From the NCBI GenBank assembly GCA_001661515.1, contig LUVW01000008.1, positions 253,232 through 317,231 on the forward strand: a stretch of DNA of 64,000 nucleotides, read 5' to 3'. The notes under the pieces were generated by a model. That model worked only from the letters and a program-made list of their open reading frames with translations, ran no database searches and was not told the DNA's origin. This DNA comes from Capniomyces stellatus (taxonomy: Eukaryota > Kickxellomycota > Harpellomycetes > Harpellales > Legeriomycetaceae). Each line of letters starts with the position of its first letter. The stretch's first letter is position 1. Positions 11,544-31,717 of this stretch are shown here, piece after piece. A program made the translations under genes and the position numbers.

Positions 11544-12186
11544 AGAAGAATAAGAAGAAGGGAAATAAGAAAATAAAGAGTAAAGAGAAAAATAGGAATA
11601 AATGAAAGGATAAAGGAAAAATAAATAAAATAAAGTAATATAAGAAATAACAACAACAGCAAAAGCAAAAACAATAGTAAAAAGAAGACAAGTAAAGGAA
11701 GAGGTTGGCTATGGATAGGTAATGGTAAGCGGATAAAGATGGTTGGGATTATGGGTGTTTCTAGCAGAGAGAGAAAAAAAAGGGGGGAGGGGGGGGGGAG
11801 GTGTCAACTAGAGTAGCTAAATAAATATTGATACTATTGTTGTTGAGCTTTTTGATCTTGATATAGTTTTTATTATTATTATTATTATTATTTTTTTTTT
11901 GCATTTTAAATATTCATTTTGCAAAACTATTTTATTTTATTATTTTATTATTTATGTTTTTCAAAATTTTCATTCATAATTTTTACAAAAGAAAAAGAGA
12001 TAAAAACTATTGATCAAGTAACCAGCTCAGCACCTTCGTACATGACATGACAAAGGAGTAAAAAAAAGAAGGGCAAGTATGATTTGTTTAGATGGAAATG
12101 ATATTAAAGAAAGTAAAGAAAAAGTAAAAGTGGGAAAAGGGAGCAAGAAAGGAGGAAAAAGTAAAAAAGTAAAAAAGTAAAAAAGA
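11544..12186. other. Convergent intergenic region between eIF2alpha and MOT1
   Basis: Holds the 3' ends of both genes. It is purine-rich on the + strand up to about 11,810, including a G-rich tract, then changes to T-rich sequence with (ATT)n at about 11,874-11,895. No gene is seen. Confidence 0.7.
11768..11811 (+). repeat. Poly-purine tract with G6/G10 runs
   Basis: GAGAGAGA, then A8, G6, A, G10 and AGG lie just downstream of eIF2alpha on its coding strand. Such a tract can form triplex or G-quadruplex-like structures, and G-rich pause sites can aid termination. Both roles are inference from composition. Confidence 0.6.
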
Positions 12187-15100
12187 TTATTTAAGAGAAG
12201 ATATAAAAGAGTCTAGGCTATACTCTGATTCGTACTGTTTAGGGTCCCAAAGTTCATCAAGGCCTTCAACAGCCTTTTTAGCAGATACAGAAGCGGCGCT
12301 ACCGGGGTGGGTATTGTTGGACAGGGATGAGGAGTTTGAGGAGGTGGAGGCAGAGGGATTAGATCCGATAGATTTAGCGTTTGGACCAGTAGAGTTGAAG
12401 AGGTCCAAGATATCATCAGTGTTCATGCTAGCAAGTCCAGCGTTCTGCTGGTTGACGATAGAGTTTGCAATATTGAGTTTAAACGCCTGCAGCCCCATAA
12501 CCTTTTCTTCAAGAGTGCCTTTAGTGATTAGTCGGTAAACGTTGACGACTTTAGTCTGACCAAGTCGGTGAGCGCGATCCATTGCTTGTAAGTCCATCAT
12601 TGGGTTCCAATCATGTTCAACAAAGATCACAGTATCAGCGCCAGTCAAGTTTAGTCCCAGACCGCCAACATGAGTTGTGAGCAGCAGGACATCGATGGAC
12701 GGATCCGAGTTGAACTTTGTGACGAGCAACTGTCGCTTTCTCGCCTCAACAGTTCCATCAAGACGCAAGTACGTCACGCCAGCCATTGTCTTTTCAAACA
12801 GGTCGCGCTGGATACAATCAAGCATTTCTTTGTGTTGACAGAATATCAGTGCGCGGTGCGATGCGCTTGGAAGGTCTGCGGGCATCGCGCCAGAGTCGGT
12901 GCTGCTGCTTCCAGAAGGCGTTGCAGTGCCCAGCTGGTACGCAGAACTGCCAATCCCGCACTCGGTCAGGATCTGACCTAGCGACTGCAGTTTGGGGGCC
13001 ACAGACAAGTCGTGGATGGACCGGCCCTCGGTTTTCAGCTTTGTGGTTATCGAGTTGTACAGTGGGTGTGAGGGAGTTAGAACTAGAGACGGGTGGTTGC
13101 ACAGTCTTCTCAGGTACTGCAGCGCCTGGAACACATGGAGGCCGGGCTTTTTGACAGCGGTGCCGTTGGTGCCGTTGGTAGCGTTGGAGTCGGTGGTGGA
13201 GTCGGTGGTAATTAGCGACACGTCGTGGGTTTTCATTGATTGGTTTAGCGAGTCGTAGAGAATCTGCTGGACATCGCTGAGGTTGCAGTACCTGTCCTGG
13301 ATGATCTTGGGAGGCAAGTCAGTCAACACATCCTCCTTCATGCGACGTAGCAGGAAGGGCAAGACCTGTTTGTGCAGGGCTTCAAGAGCTCTTTGGCTTT
13401 CAGCCTGGGCGCGTGACTGGACGTGAGGCGGAAGCCTTGGGTCGCGGGCAGCAGAAATGGGCCTGCTGTACTGTTCGTTGAACTGGCGTTCAGACCCAAG
13501 GAACCCGGGCATTAGAAAGTCAAAGAGCGACCATAGTTCAAGAACGTTGTTCTGGACGGGCGTTCCTGACAGAATGAGGCGGTTCCTGGCGATGATTTTT
13601 TTAACGGATAGGGTTAGTTTGGCTTTGGAGTTTTTAATGACGTGGCCTTCGTCAAGAATGCAGTAGTTGTAGTTGATCTGCGAGAACTGGTCAATATCGT
13701 TTCTCAGCACGTCGTAGGAAACAATAATCACGTCGTACTGGTCAATCCGCTTCATCAACGCCTTGCGCTCAGCTGGCACACCGCCATAGATAACAGGGGT
13801 TAGCACATTGACGTACCGCCTGATCTCCTCTTCCCAATGGGGCATCAGCGTTGGGGGGCAAACTACAAGCGACGGCAGCCTGAGCGAGTCCAGGGCGCGG
13901 CCACCAGACTGCTTGAGTTTCTGTTCCCGGAGGAAATGGTCTGAGGCCATCATGCAGATCGACTGCAGCGTTTTTCCAAGCCCCATATCGTCACACAGGA
14001 TTCCGTGCAGCCTGTACTTGTTGAGGAACGACAGCCAGTTGAGTCCTTCTTGCTGGTACTTGCGCAACGTGGCGTGCACCTTTATCGGAATAACAAACGG
14101 CTCGAGCTTGGATGAGTCGGTTAACTGGTCAAGGAAGTTTCTATCAGAGTTTCTTTGGTCAAGCAGCTCAGGGTCAATCAGATCCAAACTGTCATCAGGG
14201 ACTTCATTTTGATTTTGATTTTGATTTTGATTTTGATTTTGATTTTGATTTTGATTTTGATTTTGATTTTGTTGTTCTAGAGGTACAAGTTTTAGTAGTT
14301 GAGCAAAACACTGAGTTCCAACAAGTCTAGTCTGGTGGTCCGAATCACTCATTCTTCCAAGGACAGGAACAATAAAGAAGGCCAAGTAAGGAACCAAAGT
14401 TTTTTCGTCCAATCGTCCAACAACATAATAAATGGTTTCAGCAACGCTCTGCCTCAGCCAAACACGCGTGGTATCGCCAAACCACGGCAAAACAGTTTGG
14501 ATAAGCACCTTCATTGCGTCTCGTGTGATCAGCTGGCAGACCACAGCCATAGCTTTTGATGCAGCATGGCGGACTGCAGCCAGCCGAGACTGTAGACTAC
14601 ATACAATCCAGTACAAAGTCTGCTTTAGAACAGAGTTTTGAATATCTTTGTGCAGGAAGGGCGAAATACGTTCTAGAAGACTCAGTGAATCAACAACACC
14701 TTGGGCCAAACCCGCGTTGTTTTCCATCATCATCGCGTCTGCCCTTGAAACCAGCTCGTCTGACATTGGCGCCATTGGCGGTGCTGAGTGTGCTGGGGCA
14801 ATGAGCTCACTGGCCAAGTAATCATGGCGCGTGACAAGGTCTGGGTTCCAACAACTTTGGTATGAATAAACTTGGATAAACGACTTTGACAAGTGAGTCC
14901 ACAGTTTTGGGATGTAGACAAACAGTTCGGCCCCAAACTCACCGCACAGGGCCGCAAACGTCAGTTGGGCTCCGCGCACGACATTCTGGACTGCCAGGTC
15001 CTTTTCCTGCTCAGGCGTCAGCACTCTTTGTTGCAGCGCCAGTGCCGTCGAGTTGGCCTGGCTCGCCTGGGCCTTGTCAACAGAGGCCTGTCTTGTCCTT

Positions 15101-18100
15101 GACCGCTTCGTCTTTTCTGGTTCAGCGGTTGGGCTGTCGTTTGCGGTTGATGTGCCTAGCCGTTGCCTTTTCCGTCCGTTTGCTGCCGAGATCTTGCCAC
15201 CTTTACTCTTCTCGCTGGTGTTTGTTGCTGGTGGGTTTGACGGAATCGCCACTGCTGCGGCGGCTGCTGCCATGGCTCCGTCGTAGATGTTCTTGGTGTC
15301 TGTCGACCCGTCTTCGCCTCCTGGAAGTGGTAACCGGGTCTGGATAAACTGGACAATTTCAATCATCAGTATCCCATCAAGCTGCTGGCTACGGTGACTC
15401 ATCACTGGCGTAACCCACGGGTCCGAGCACAGAAAAGTGACAAGGTTTGACACCATCTTGTCTGCAGGCCCCGCACGTCCGGCTGGCGGACTGGACCCCA
15501 TCAGCTTTGTCGCAACCTGACTGCTTATTGCTGGCGGGTAGTAGCTTTGGGCAATCAGCCGCGCAACTCCTACAGCTGCCCGCTTCTGGAGCATCAGGTC
15601 TTGCTCCAGCTTGATTGCACTCATCAGAGACCGGATTATCGGGTTTAGCTTGGCTGGTAGCAGCGACATCGACGTCACCGCTGCCGCCATTGCTGCACAC
15701 GTGACTGTGTTTGACTTGGTGTACTGGTCATTGTACAGCTGCAGCGATGTCGCCAGTTTTGCCTTCCGTCTTTCAATCTCTGCGTGCATTGCTGCCACAT
15801 TTGCGTCCTTTGATCCCGCTGGAGGAAGCAGCTTTCCTACCAGTGTCTGGCACACATTCTCCACCAGTTGCATTGCCAGCTCAGCCGTGAATCCCTGCTC
15901 GCCCTTTGTGTCTTTGCTTCCACTTCCTGGCCCGCTTATTCTGGGCAGCTGGGGCAGCTTCGACTCCGGAACTCCCGCAACCTCTGTAAACCCTTTCAGC
16001 AACGCCCACGAGTCGTTATACACGATCTGCAGCTTTGGAAACAGGTCTGCATATGGAACTGCTTTTCCTGATCGCTCTAGCTGCTCAAACAGCGCTGAGA
16101 CTATCGAGCCCACAAACTGGCACGTTGGTTCGTCTTCAGCAATATCCAACAGCAACCCAACTATCGTTTCTTTAAACTCCAAATAGTTCAGAATTTCTGG
16201 TTTTCTTGCATTATTACTATTGGGCTTGGTCTCAGCCAAATTTCCAACTTTTTTGTGCGCCATTGAGTTCTTCACCACTAGTGTTGCCCACTCTTCAACC
16301 ACTATTGACGCTATTTGCCTGTTTAGACTCCAGCTTGAGTACAGGTTATTCAGCAGCAACGCCCCAAACTTTGTCTTCAAGTCCATCCCGCCGCCGCTGT
16401 TGTTTGGATGTCTAAACGCCTGCTGCCAAGCCACCATCAGCTTTGCCAACGCCTGTGCACAGATTATTCTGCACTGAACAATAGACGAGATGGTCAGCAG
16501 CGCCAGATCTTGGCTGATCATTGGCGCATCAACACTATACTTTTGCCCATTATTTCCCTGCACTCCTGCATGACCCAAAGGCGACACAAACAGCGAGGTG
16601 TCCAATGGGGTTCCAAAGGGTGTTGTGGCCAGCTGTACCAGGATCTCTATTACGTTCCCACCAAACAGCTCCACCAGCAGCCCAGCGTCGGTCAAATGAG
16701 CATCAATCACCTCTCCCCATAACTCAACTGTAAGTGTCAAAATATCCTCCCGGGTTTCCAGCAACATGTTTTGGAACAACAACCTAAACATCACCGTACT
16801 CAACCACTGCGGAACCACTTTTTCATTGACACTTCCGTTACTGTTGCTGTTATTGTTGCCAGTGTTTTTTACATCAACCAAAACCAACATTGCCTGAATC
16901 GCAGCCTTTCTGACGCTTGCAATTGTGTGCCTGAAAAACGGATATAATCTTGGCAGCAGACTCCCAAGATCAAACCCATGCCCCCCCAATCCACCCAGGT
17001 TGGCGCCCGAGTAGTTGTTGGACGAAAAAAGATTCAGGGTTTGTTCCTGCTGGCAAATGCTGGACAGCAGTTCCATCACGTTTGCTGTTGATGCAGCCAA
17101 GTCATCGTCCATGTCCCTTAAAGCCGACCATAACGCATCAAGAATATCAACTGTGCGGTGCGGCAATCTTTTTGTGATTGGCTTGACTAACGGCAGCAGA
17201 GCAGCAGCTGAAACACCCCGCACATCATCGTCGCCTCCCCGAAGCCCGTCCAGCGTCTGGTCAACAATCATTTCAAACAGCCCATCTTGCAGGTCACTTC
17301 TTATTGCCACCACGTACCTCAGCCCCAGTAGCCCTGCATGTCGGATCTCCCACACTGGCGACTGCTGCTCAGCGCCTCTCGATACCAGCTTTAGCAGTCC
17401 AAGCTCCACCTTGGCAAGTCTCTCCTCGTCCAGGTACTGCGAAATGACACCTAGTACTTGCGCACATGTTTCCCGCACTGGGGCTACAACCTGGTCAGAC
17501 ACAAAGTCCGCAAATCTGTCCAACGCCAACACACACAGCAACCTTACACACACATCTGTCAGGTATCGCTGGTGCTGCTCCTCGTTCTCCTTCTTGTCTA
17601 GCGTCTTGCTTTTGCCTGCCCCGCTTCCCTGCCTTTTAAATATCTCCCTCAACCCCATTCCCGCCCCGTGTCGCACCTCCCACCGCGGCTCAAACAGGTC
17701 TGCACACAGCTGCTCCACAAACGTATTGAATGCCCATTCTCCGCTTTTCCCCCCTAATACTACAAATGCCTGCCGCTTCTTCTGCTTCGATTCTACCACT
17801 ATTTTACCCTCGTTTCCCGGCTGCTCTGTCACATCTACCCCAGCACCAGCTCCAGTCCCAACTTCCTCATCAATCAAGTCATCCTCATCATCGCTCAGCC
17901 CAACCTCTCCTCCTCCTCCTCCTCCTCCTCCTCCTCCATTCCGCTTACCATTGCTTTTGCTGTTGCTATTTAAAAACACTTGCGAGCCTGCGCTTTTCAT
18001 CTCCTTTTTCGCCTTTCTCTTCATCATATTCCGTTCTCGTGCACTCAATCTGCTCATGTCTATTTTAGCCCCCGCACTCTGTCCGCTGCTCTTTAGCTTC

Positions 18101-18894
18101 TCCTCCTTCTCTTTCTCCTTCTCCTTCTCTCTCTCTTTCTCTTTCTTTACCTGCTCCGCCTTGACTGGTGCAAGGTCTAAATCTTCCATAAAGTCTCCCT
18201 CAATAAATTGCGTCGCCATTCCCAATCTCTCCCGAATCTGTCGCTTCTGTCTCGCCAATCGCTCCTGTGGATCTGTGTCTATTTCTTCTACATCGTATTC
18301 TTCTCCTCCAGATGCCAGCAGTATCTTTCCATTCACCAACATGTTGTTTACTTCAAACTCTTCAAACTTCAGCCACAATTCCGTTCTCTTCTCTATCCCC
18401 CCTTTCTCTTTTTCTCCCTCCTTTTCTTCCCCCATCTTCTCCATCTCCATCTCTCTCTTTATTTTTTCTTCTTTCTCCACCTCCTTCTTTAGAACCGCTT
18501 CAAACGCCTCTTCCTGCTTTATCACATTGTCTACTTCTACTCCTTCTTCCTTTTTGATTCTAACTTCCTCAATCCCGCTGTCTTCTCCCATCTCTTGCTT
18601 TATCTGTTTCTCCTTTTTCTCTTTTTCTCTTTCTTCATTTTTACTCCCCTTGCCCCTCTCAGTTGCTTCAAATATCGGAACTTGCTTCGATATCGCCTCA
18701 ATCGCCTGACTTGCAGCCACCCTCGCATCCCAGTTACTACTATGCAAACATTTATAAACCCTTTCCAATAAATTCAACAAATCCTCTGGATGTTGCGCCT
18801 GGATTGCCCCAAGCTGTTGCGCCGCCGCCATTCTTACCCCCGGTGTCCCCCCATTCTCCAAAAGCCCAACTAGCCTATCCAATCTATTTTTCAC
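12187..18894 (-). CDS. MOT1: Mot1/BTAF1, Snf2-family TBP-removing ATPase
   Basis: One uninterrupted 2235-aa frame; yeast Mot1 is about 1870 aa. Mot1 binds TATA-binding protein through N-terminal HEAT repeats and uses ATP to strip it from DNA. The start (MKNRLDRLVGLLE…, then QHPEDLLNLLERVY) matches the family's first HEAT repeat. HEAT-like helices continue to about residue 1540, interrupted by charged E/K-rich insertions (about 80-300) and a glycine run at about 319-328. A Gln-Asn tract lies at about 1541-1562. The Snf2 core follows: 'DDMGLGKT' (motif I) near 1632, 'DEGH' (motif II) near 1748, 'LSGTPVQN', and lobe 2 with 'MDRAHRLGQT' near 2105. The C-terminal tail contains 'DELWDPKQY', typical of Mot1. 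All helicase motifs look intact. The extra length is low-complexity sequence. It is convergent with eIF2alpha. Confidence 0.97.
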   Translation of the reverse strand: MKNRLDRLVGLLENGGTPGVRMAAAQQLGAIQAQHPEDLLNLLERVYKCLHSSNWDARVAASQAIEAISKQVPIFEATERGKGSKNEEREKEKKEKQIKQEMGEDSGIEEVRIKKEEGVEVDNVIKQEEAFEAVLKKEVEKEEKIKREMEMEKMGEEKEGEKEKGGIEKRTELWLKFEEFEVNNMLVNGKILLASGGEEYDVEEIDTDPQERLARQKRQIRERLGMATQFIEGDFMEDLDLAPVKAEQVKKEKEREKEKEKEKEEKLKSSGQSAGAKIDMSRLSARERNMMKRKAKKEMKSAGSQVFLNSNSKSNGKRNGGGGGGGGGGEVGLSDDEDDLIDEEVGTGAGAGVDVTEQPGNEGKIVVESKQKKRQAFVVLGGKSGEWAFNTFVEQLCADLFEPRWEVRHGAGMGLREIFKRQGSGAGKSKTLDKKENEEQHQRYLTDVCVRLLCVLALDRFADFVSDQVVAPVRETCAQVLGVISQYLDEERLAKVELGLLKLVSRGAEQQSPVWEIRHAGLLGLRYVVAIRSDLQDGLFEMIVDQTLDGLRGGDDDVRGVSAAALLPLVKPITKRLPHRTVDILDALWSALRDMDDDLAASTANVMELLSSICQQEQTLNLFSSNNYSGANLGGLGGHGFDLGSLLPRLYPFFRHTIASVRKAAIQAMLVLVDVKNTGNNNSNSNGSVNEKVVPQWLSTVMFRLLFQNMLLETREDILTLTVELWGEVIDAHLTDAGLLVELFGGNVIEILVQLATTPFGTPLDTSLFVSPLGHAGVQGNNGQKYSVDAPMISQDLALLTISSIVQCRIICAQALAKLMVAWQQAFRHPNNSGGGMDLKTKFGALLLNNLYSSWSLNRQIASIVVEEWATLVVKNSMAHKKVGNLAETKPNSNNARKPEILNYLEFKETIVGLLLDIAEDEPTCQFVGSIVSALFEQLERSGKAVPYADLFPKLQIVYNDSWALLKGFTEVAGVPESKLPQLPRISGPGSGSKDTKGEQGFTAELAMQLVENVCQTLVGKLLPPAGSKDANVAAMHAEIERRKAKLATSLQLYNDQYTKSNTVTCAAMAAAVTSMSLLPAKLNPIIRSLMSAIKLEQDLMLQKRAAVGVARLIAQSYYPPAISSQVATKLMGSSPPAGRAGPADKMVSNLVTFLCSDPWVTPVMSHRSQQLDGILMIEIVQFIQTRLPLPGGEDGSTDTKNIYDGAMAAAAAAVAIPSNPPATNTSEKSKGGKISAANGRKRQRLGTSTANDSPTAEPEKTKRSRTRQASVDKAQASQANSTALALQQRVLTPEQEKDLAVQNVVRGAQLTFAALCGEFGAELFVYIPKLWTHLSKSFIQVYSYQSCWNPDLVTRHDYLASELIAPAHSAPPMAPMSDELVSRADAMMMENNAGLAQGVVDSLSLLERISPFLHKDIQNSVLKQTLYWIVCSLQSRLAAVRHAASKAMAVVCQLITRDAMKVLIQTVLPWFGDTTRVWLRQSVAETIYYVVGRLDEKTLVPYLAFFIVPVLGRMSDSDHQTRLVGTQCFAQLLKLVPLEQQNQNQNQNQNQNQNQNQNQNQNEVPDDSLDLIDPELLDQRNSDRNFLDQLTDSSKLEPFVIPIKVHATLRKYQQEGLNWLSFLNKYRLHGILCDDMGLGKTLQSICMMASDHFLREQKLKQSGGRALDSLRLPSLVVCPPTLMPHWEEEIRRYVNVLTPVIYGGVPAERKALMKRIDQYDVIIVSYDVLRNDIDQFSQINYNYCILDEGHVIKNSKAKLTLSVKKIIARNRLILSGTPVQNNVLELWSLFDFLMPGFLGSERQFNEQYSRPISAARDPRLPPHVQSRAQAESQRALEALHKQVLPFLLRRMKEDVLTDLPPKIIQDRYCNLSDVQQILYDSLNQSMKTHDVSLITTDSTTDSNATNGTNGTAVKKPGLHVFQALQYLRRLCNHPSLVLTPSHPLYNSITTKLKTEGRSIHDLSVAPKLQSLGQILTECGIGSSAYQLGTATPSGSSSTDSGAMPADLPSASHRALIFCQHKEMLDCIQRDLFEKTMAGVTYLRLDGTVEARKRQLLVTKFNSDPSIDVLLLTTHVGGLGLNLTGADTVIFVEHDWNPMMDLQAMDRAHRLGQTKVVNVYRLITKGTLEEKVMGLQAFKLNIANSIVNQQNAGLASMNTDDILDLFNSTGPNAKSIGSNPSASTSSNSSSLSNNTHPGSAASVSAKKAVEGLDELWDPKQYESEYSLDSFISSLK
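14207..14272 (-). repeat. (TTTTGA)n hexanucleotide coding Gln-Asn repeats in MOT1
   Basis: About eleven near-perfect TTTTGA units on the + strand read as CAAAAT on the coding strand. They encode a (QN)n tract between the HEAT region and the ATPase of Mot1. The unit length keeps frame, so copy-number change lengthens or shortens the linker by whole dipeptides. Confidence 0.9.
17909..17939 (-). repeat. (CCT)n trinucleotide coding polyglycine in MOT1
   Basis: About ten CCT/TCC units encode a run of ten glycines near residues 319-328, within the charged N-terminal insertion of Mot1. Confidence 0.85.
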
Positions 18895-19153
18895 AGTTTA
18901 TTCTCTTTGTTGTCATTCTCTCATTCTTTCATTCCTTCCTTCTTTCCTTCTTTCCTTCTTTCCTTTTCCTTTTATTTTATTCAATCTTTTGTTTTTACCT
19001 TGTGGCCATTTCTATTCGCTTTCTACTTTTATTACTTGCATAAAGCCTTTCGTTACTTTACCAGTCAATTACTTTCTCAACAAAAGCAAAGTACAGTCTA
19101 ATATTTCAATCCGAAATCGAAACTCGAAGCAATTTACAGGTCCTATTCTGATA

Positions 19154-19236
19154 TTTTCATTTCATTTTCATTTTCGTTTATTTTCATTTTCATTTCATTT
19201 TCATTTTCGTTTATTTTCATTTTCGTTTATTTTTGT
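19154..19236. repeat. TTTTCA/TTTTCG hexanucleotide-like repeat
   Basis: Alternating TTTTCATTTTCG and TTTCATTTCA units fill about 80 bp some 260 bp upstream of the MOT1 start codon. It is non-coding and belongs to the same 6-bp repeat class seen in MOT1, ERG6 and INO80. Confidence 0.75.
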
Positions 19237-20938
19237 TTATATCTCCCAACTCGCACTTTTTCCCACATTAAACTGTGCTCAATTAAATCCATTCCTGCAA
19301 CTCCATTTGTTTACACTTCAACTTTTTTTTCCCAATTTTATCTTTCAGTGTTCAGCAACTACAAACAAAACTCCTTCTAAATCTTACCCTGTATTTAACG
19401 CCTCAGACTCTCTCTTTTGCTTGCCTCGTTTCTGCTTTGCCCACCGCCTTTATCGCTGTAGACAACAACTATTTGAATCCTGCAGTATTATATTGTCTTT
19501 TTCGTGTCCTTCTATATTCCTTTTTCTATTTTAACTCCTCCGCTTTATTCGCGTTTATTTTACCTATTTTAGTTTGCATAGCAGTTTTATACAGTTTTTG
19601 ATTTTTGTCTGTTTATTTTTATTTTGCTTTTTTTTGTCTCTCACTGCTTTTTGGCTACTTTGCTGAATGAGACTTTTTTTTTTTGCTTATTCGCCATTGC
19701 TTTGGTTATTATATTAAATGCAACTTTGACAAGAACTAAATAATCAAACCTCGATTGCTTTGCTTTAGCAGGTTACACCAATCAAATACACATTTATTAA
19801 CTCTAAATTATGTTTTTTCTAACCTGTAATATGCTATTGTTTTTTTTTTGCCAACTTGCTGACTCTATTGGCCCTATTACCAGTCTCTCAATTCCGCAAA
19901 TTTTTCTTTCTTTATTTTCTACAACAAAAGTAAATTGTTATTTTAAAGTGAATTTGTTTACTTTTAGATTTAATCAAATAAAAAAAATTAAAAAAAAAAA
20001 TCAATTCCTTTTTTTTTTCGGTCCATTTCTTGCCTTTATATCTTTTTTTCACTGAAAAAAAAAATTGTTTTTTTTAGTATTGCTTTTATTTTTCAATTTC
20101 GACTAGAATTTTTTTATGTTAATATTAGTGTTTTTTTTCTCACTAGTATTCCTGCCTAAACATCTCCAATTTTGCTAACGAATTAGTCGAGTTTATGAAT
20201 CAATCTAGTAAAACTCAGTAGTTAAATCAGCTTTTTTTATTTTTATTTTTTCCTTTTTTAAATATATTACTTGCTTCTAATCAAGTCGTGATTTTATCAG
20301 TAAACCAGAATTCCTTTACTTGTTGTGAATTCTGTCCCTTTTATTAATTGTACTTATTTTTGTGTTGGTTTATCAATGTATACTTTTTCTTGGTCCTTTT
20401 TTATCCCTTAACCCTCAACTCATTTGCCTTTAAGCCTGCTTTTCCCAATGATCATGTCATTTTTGTGGGGGGGATTTTCCCAATTGTAGCTATATAGAAC
20501 ATAGCCACTACAGCTCGGCTCCTTTAGTTTTGTATATACACTGCTGCCACTTTAACTCACGCCTATTTGAACTTACCATTACCTACTCAACCACCCCAAG
20601 AGCTTAGTTACCAGTCATTTATTCTACTCGACCTCGTTTTTCTTTTTTTCCTCATCCATTCATTCATTTTTTTTATATTTTCTTTGGCTTTGGTCTTTAT
20701 TGACGTCTTATATACTGGTCTCATCGAATATTTATCATTTATTTTACCGGTATTTGCTTGGAAGTACTGACGCAGTTCTTCATATCAAAATCACAATTAT
20801 CTCTAGTCTGGTCGCCCTTTTTTCATTTCTTTTTTTTTTTCCATCTTAATTTAGCGAGCTTTTTTTCAAGAAATTGGCAAGCATTTCCGTTTCTAGTATC
20901 GATTTTCAAATTGGGTTAATAATGGGTTTATAGTGAGC

Positions 20939-21145
20939 ATGAAGAAGAAAAAGGATTGCTCTCCAACGTATGTGGCATCCATTTGGTTGCTACAAATAAA
21001 ACATCCAAACGCAATTATGCACCACAAATCGATGATTTGTTTCAAAGAACCAATTCCGCAGGATAATTCCTTTAAAGTCAGAATCAAGCGCAAAGTGCAA
21101 CACCAAGAAGAACAGAGGAGATATAGCGGGTTTATCGTGAATTAA
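20939..21145 (+). CDS. Possible small basic protein, unknown
   Basis: A 68-aa frame from ATG to TAA. It starts with a run of lysines, contains 'KEPIPQDNSFKVRIKRK' and ends near 'YSGFIVN'. I do not recognise it. Its composition is mixed rather than repetitive, unlike most spurious frames nearby, and the + strand codons look coding-like. A possible acceptor (TTTATAG) lies just before the ATG and a GTAAGT just after the stop, so it could be one exon of a larger gene. It is convergent with SRP54, 200 bp away. Confidence 0.3.
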   Translation: MKKKKDCSPTYVASIWLLQIKHPNAIMHHKSMICFKEPIPQDNSFKVRIKRKVQHQEEQRRYSGFIVN

Positions 21146-21345
21146 GAATTGTAAGTATAAAACGAGTTGTGTTCACAAAAAAAAAAAGTTAAGCTATCAA
21201 ATAAATGTATCGTATGGGAGGATAATCCTTAATATACATGTACTTTCCCCAAAGTTGTCAGTATCAAGTAAAAAAAAGGAAAGAATAAATAAAAAAAAGA
21301 GAGAAAGAGAGAGAAAAAAAAAAGGGAGGCAGTATCAACTGAACT

Positions 21346-24292
<2,947 letters not shown>

Positions 24293-25119
24293 TTTGAATC
24301 CAAATTATATTTTCAATCACAATATTGTTTAAGTTTGCGCACTATTTTTCGTGTTAAATTGAGATTGCTGTACTTAGATTGGCAGATGTCTATATTCTCT
24401 AGAAGGGTGAGTGTTGCACGTTATATATAGCCCTGAAGTAAAATGCTTAATCTTGTTTTTTATTTTGTTACAATTGTATTATTGTTTTATTTAACGTCGA
24501 AAAGCAAGAGTTCTAGTCAATTAGGCTCTAAAATTGTAACATAAGTGGTGTGCTTTTATCGCTTTTTTTTAAAGTTTTTAACCCAGCATGATATTTGTAA
24601 CTGCAACTATAAATCAAATCGCTTTAAAAGCTTAGATTGGCGATGCTATTGGCCCAACCCCGAGTTTTTATGTGGCAGAATAATTCACCTATTGGCAATC
24701 TACTTTAGTAAGGAATGTTTTGTAATTTTGAGCTTGGTTATACCAGGCTTCGCTTTAATCTACGTTTAACCACTTTAAAGGTTTGTCATTATAGTTACGA
24801 CCGTCAAGTACAGTTATTTTACTACCAAGCTCATTTACGCTTTGAACCTAGATTATTACAAGTTCGATTGTACATATTTTTATAAAGAAATACTAACTAT
24901 AAATCAAACTACCACAGCCATAAATAAGGGAATCAGATTAAAAATAGTTGTATTTAGCGATAACGGACTTTAGTATAAAACAAATAAGAGTAACATCGAG
25001 TAATATAAGCCAGAGTATGTAGTTGTTAATTAAGCTAGCAGCCCCCAAAAAAAAATTAGAACAAAATCAAACCGTTTAGCCAACAAGTGGCAAACCAAAC
25101 AAGTAGCTCGTCGGTTCTA
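24293..25119. other. Intergenic region, no gene seen
   Basis: AT-rich sequence between the SRP54 start and the 3' end of the leucyl-tRNA synthetase gene. It must hold the SRP54 promoter. I see no distinct motif or coding frame. Confidence 0.65.

Positions 25120-31717
<6,598 letters not shown>

Larger units (their letters stand above)
18895..21345. other. Intergenic region between MOT1 and SRP54, pyrimidine-rich on + strand
   Basis: The first ~100 bp is CTTT/CCTT-rich (purine-rich on MOT1's coding strand) and looks like the MOT1 leader. TTTTCA and TTTTCG hexamers repeat at about 19,156-19,240. The rest is T-rich with many homopolymers. The only candidate gene is the small frame at 20939-21145, listed separately. 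Confidence 0.55.

Noticed and set aside
17015..18709. 564-codon frame on the + strand opposite MOT1
   Set aside because: Ser/Pro/Phe-rich translation of the antisense of MOT1's Glu/Lys-rich insertions; no domain and MOT1 accounts fully for the DNA.
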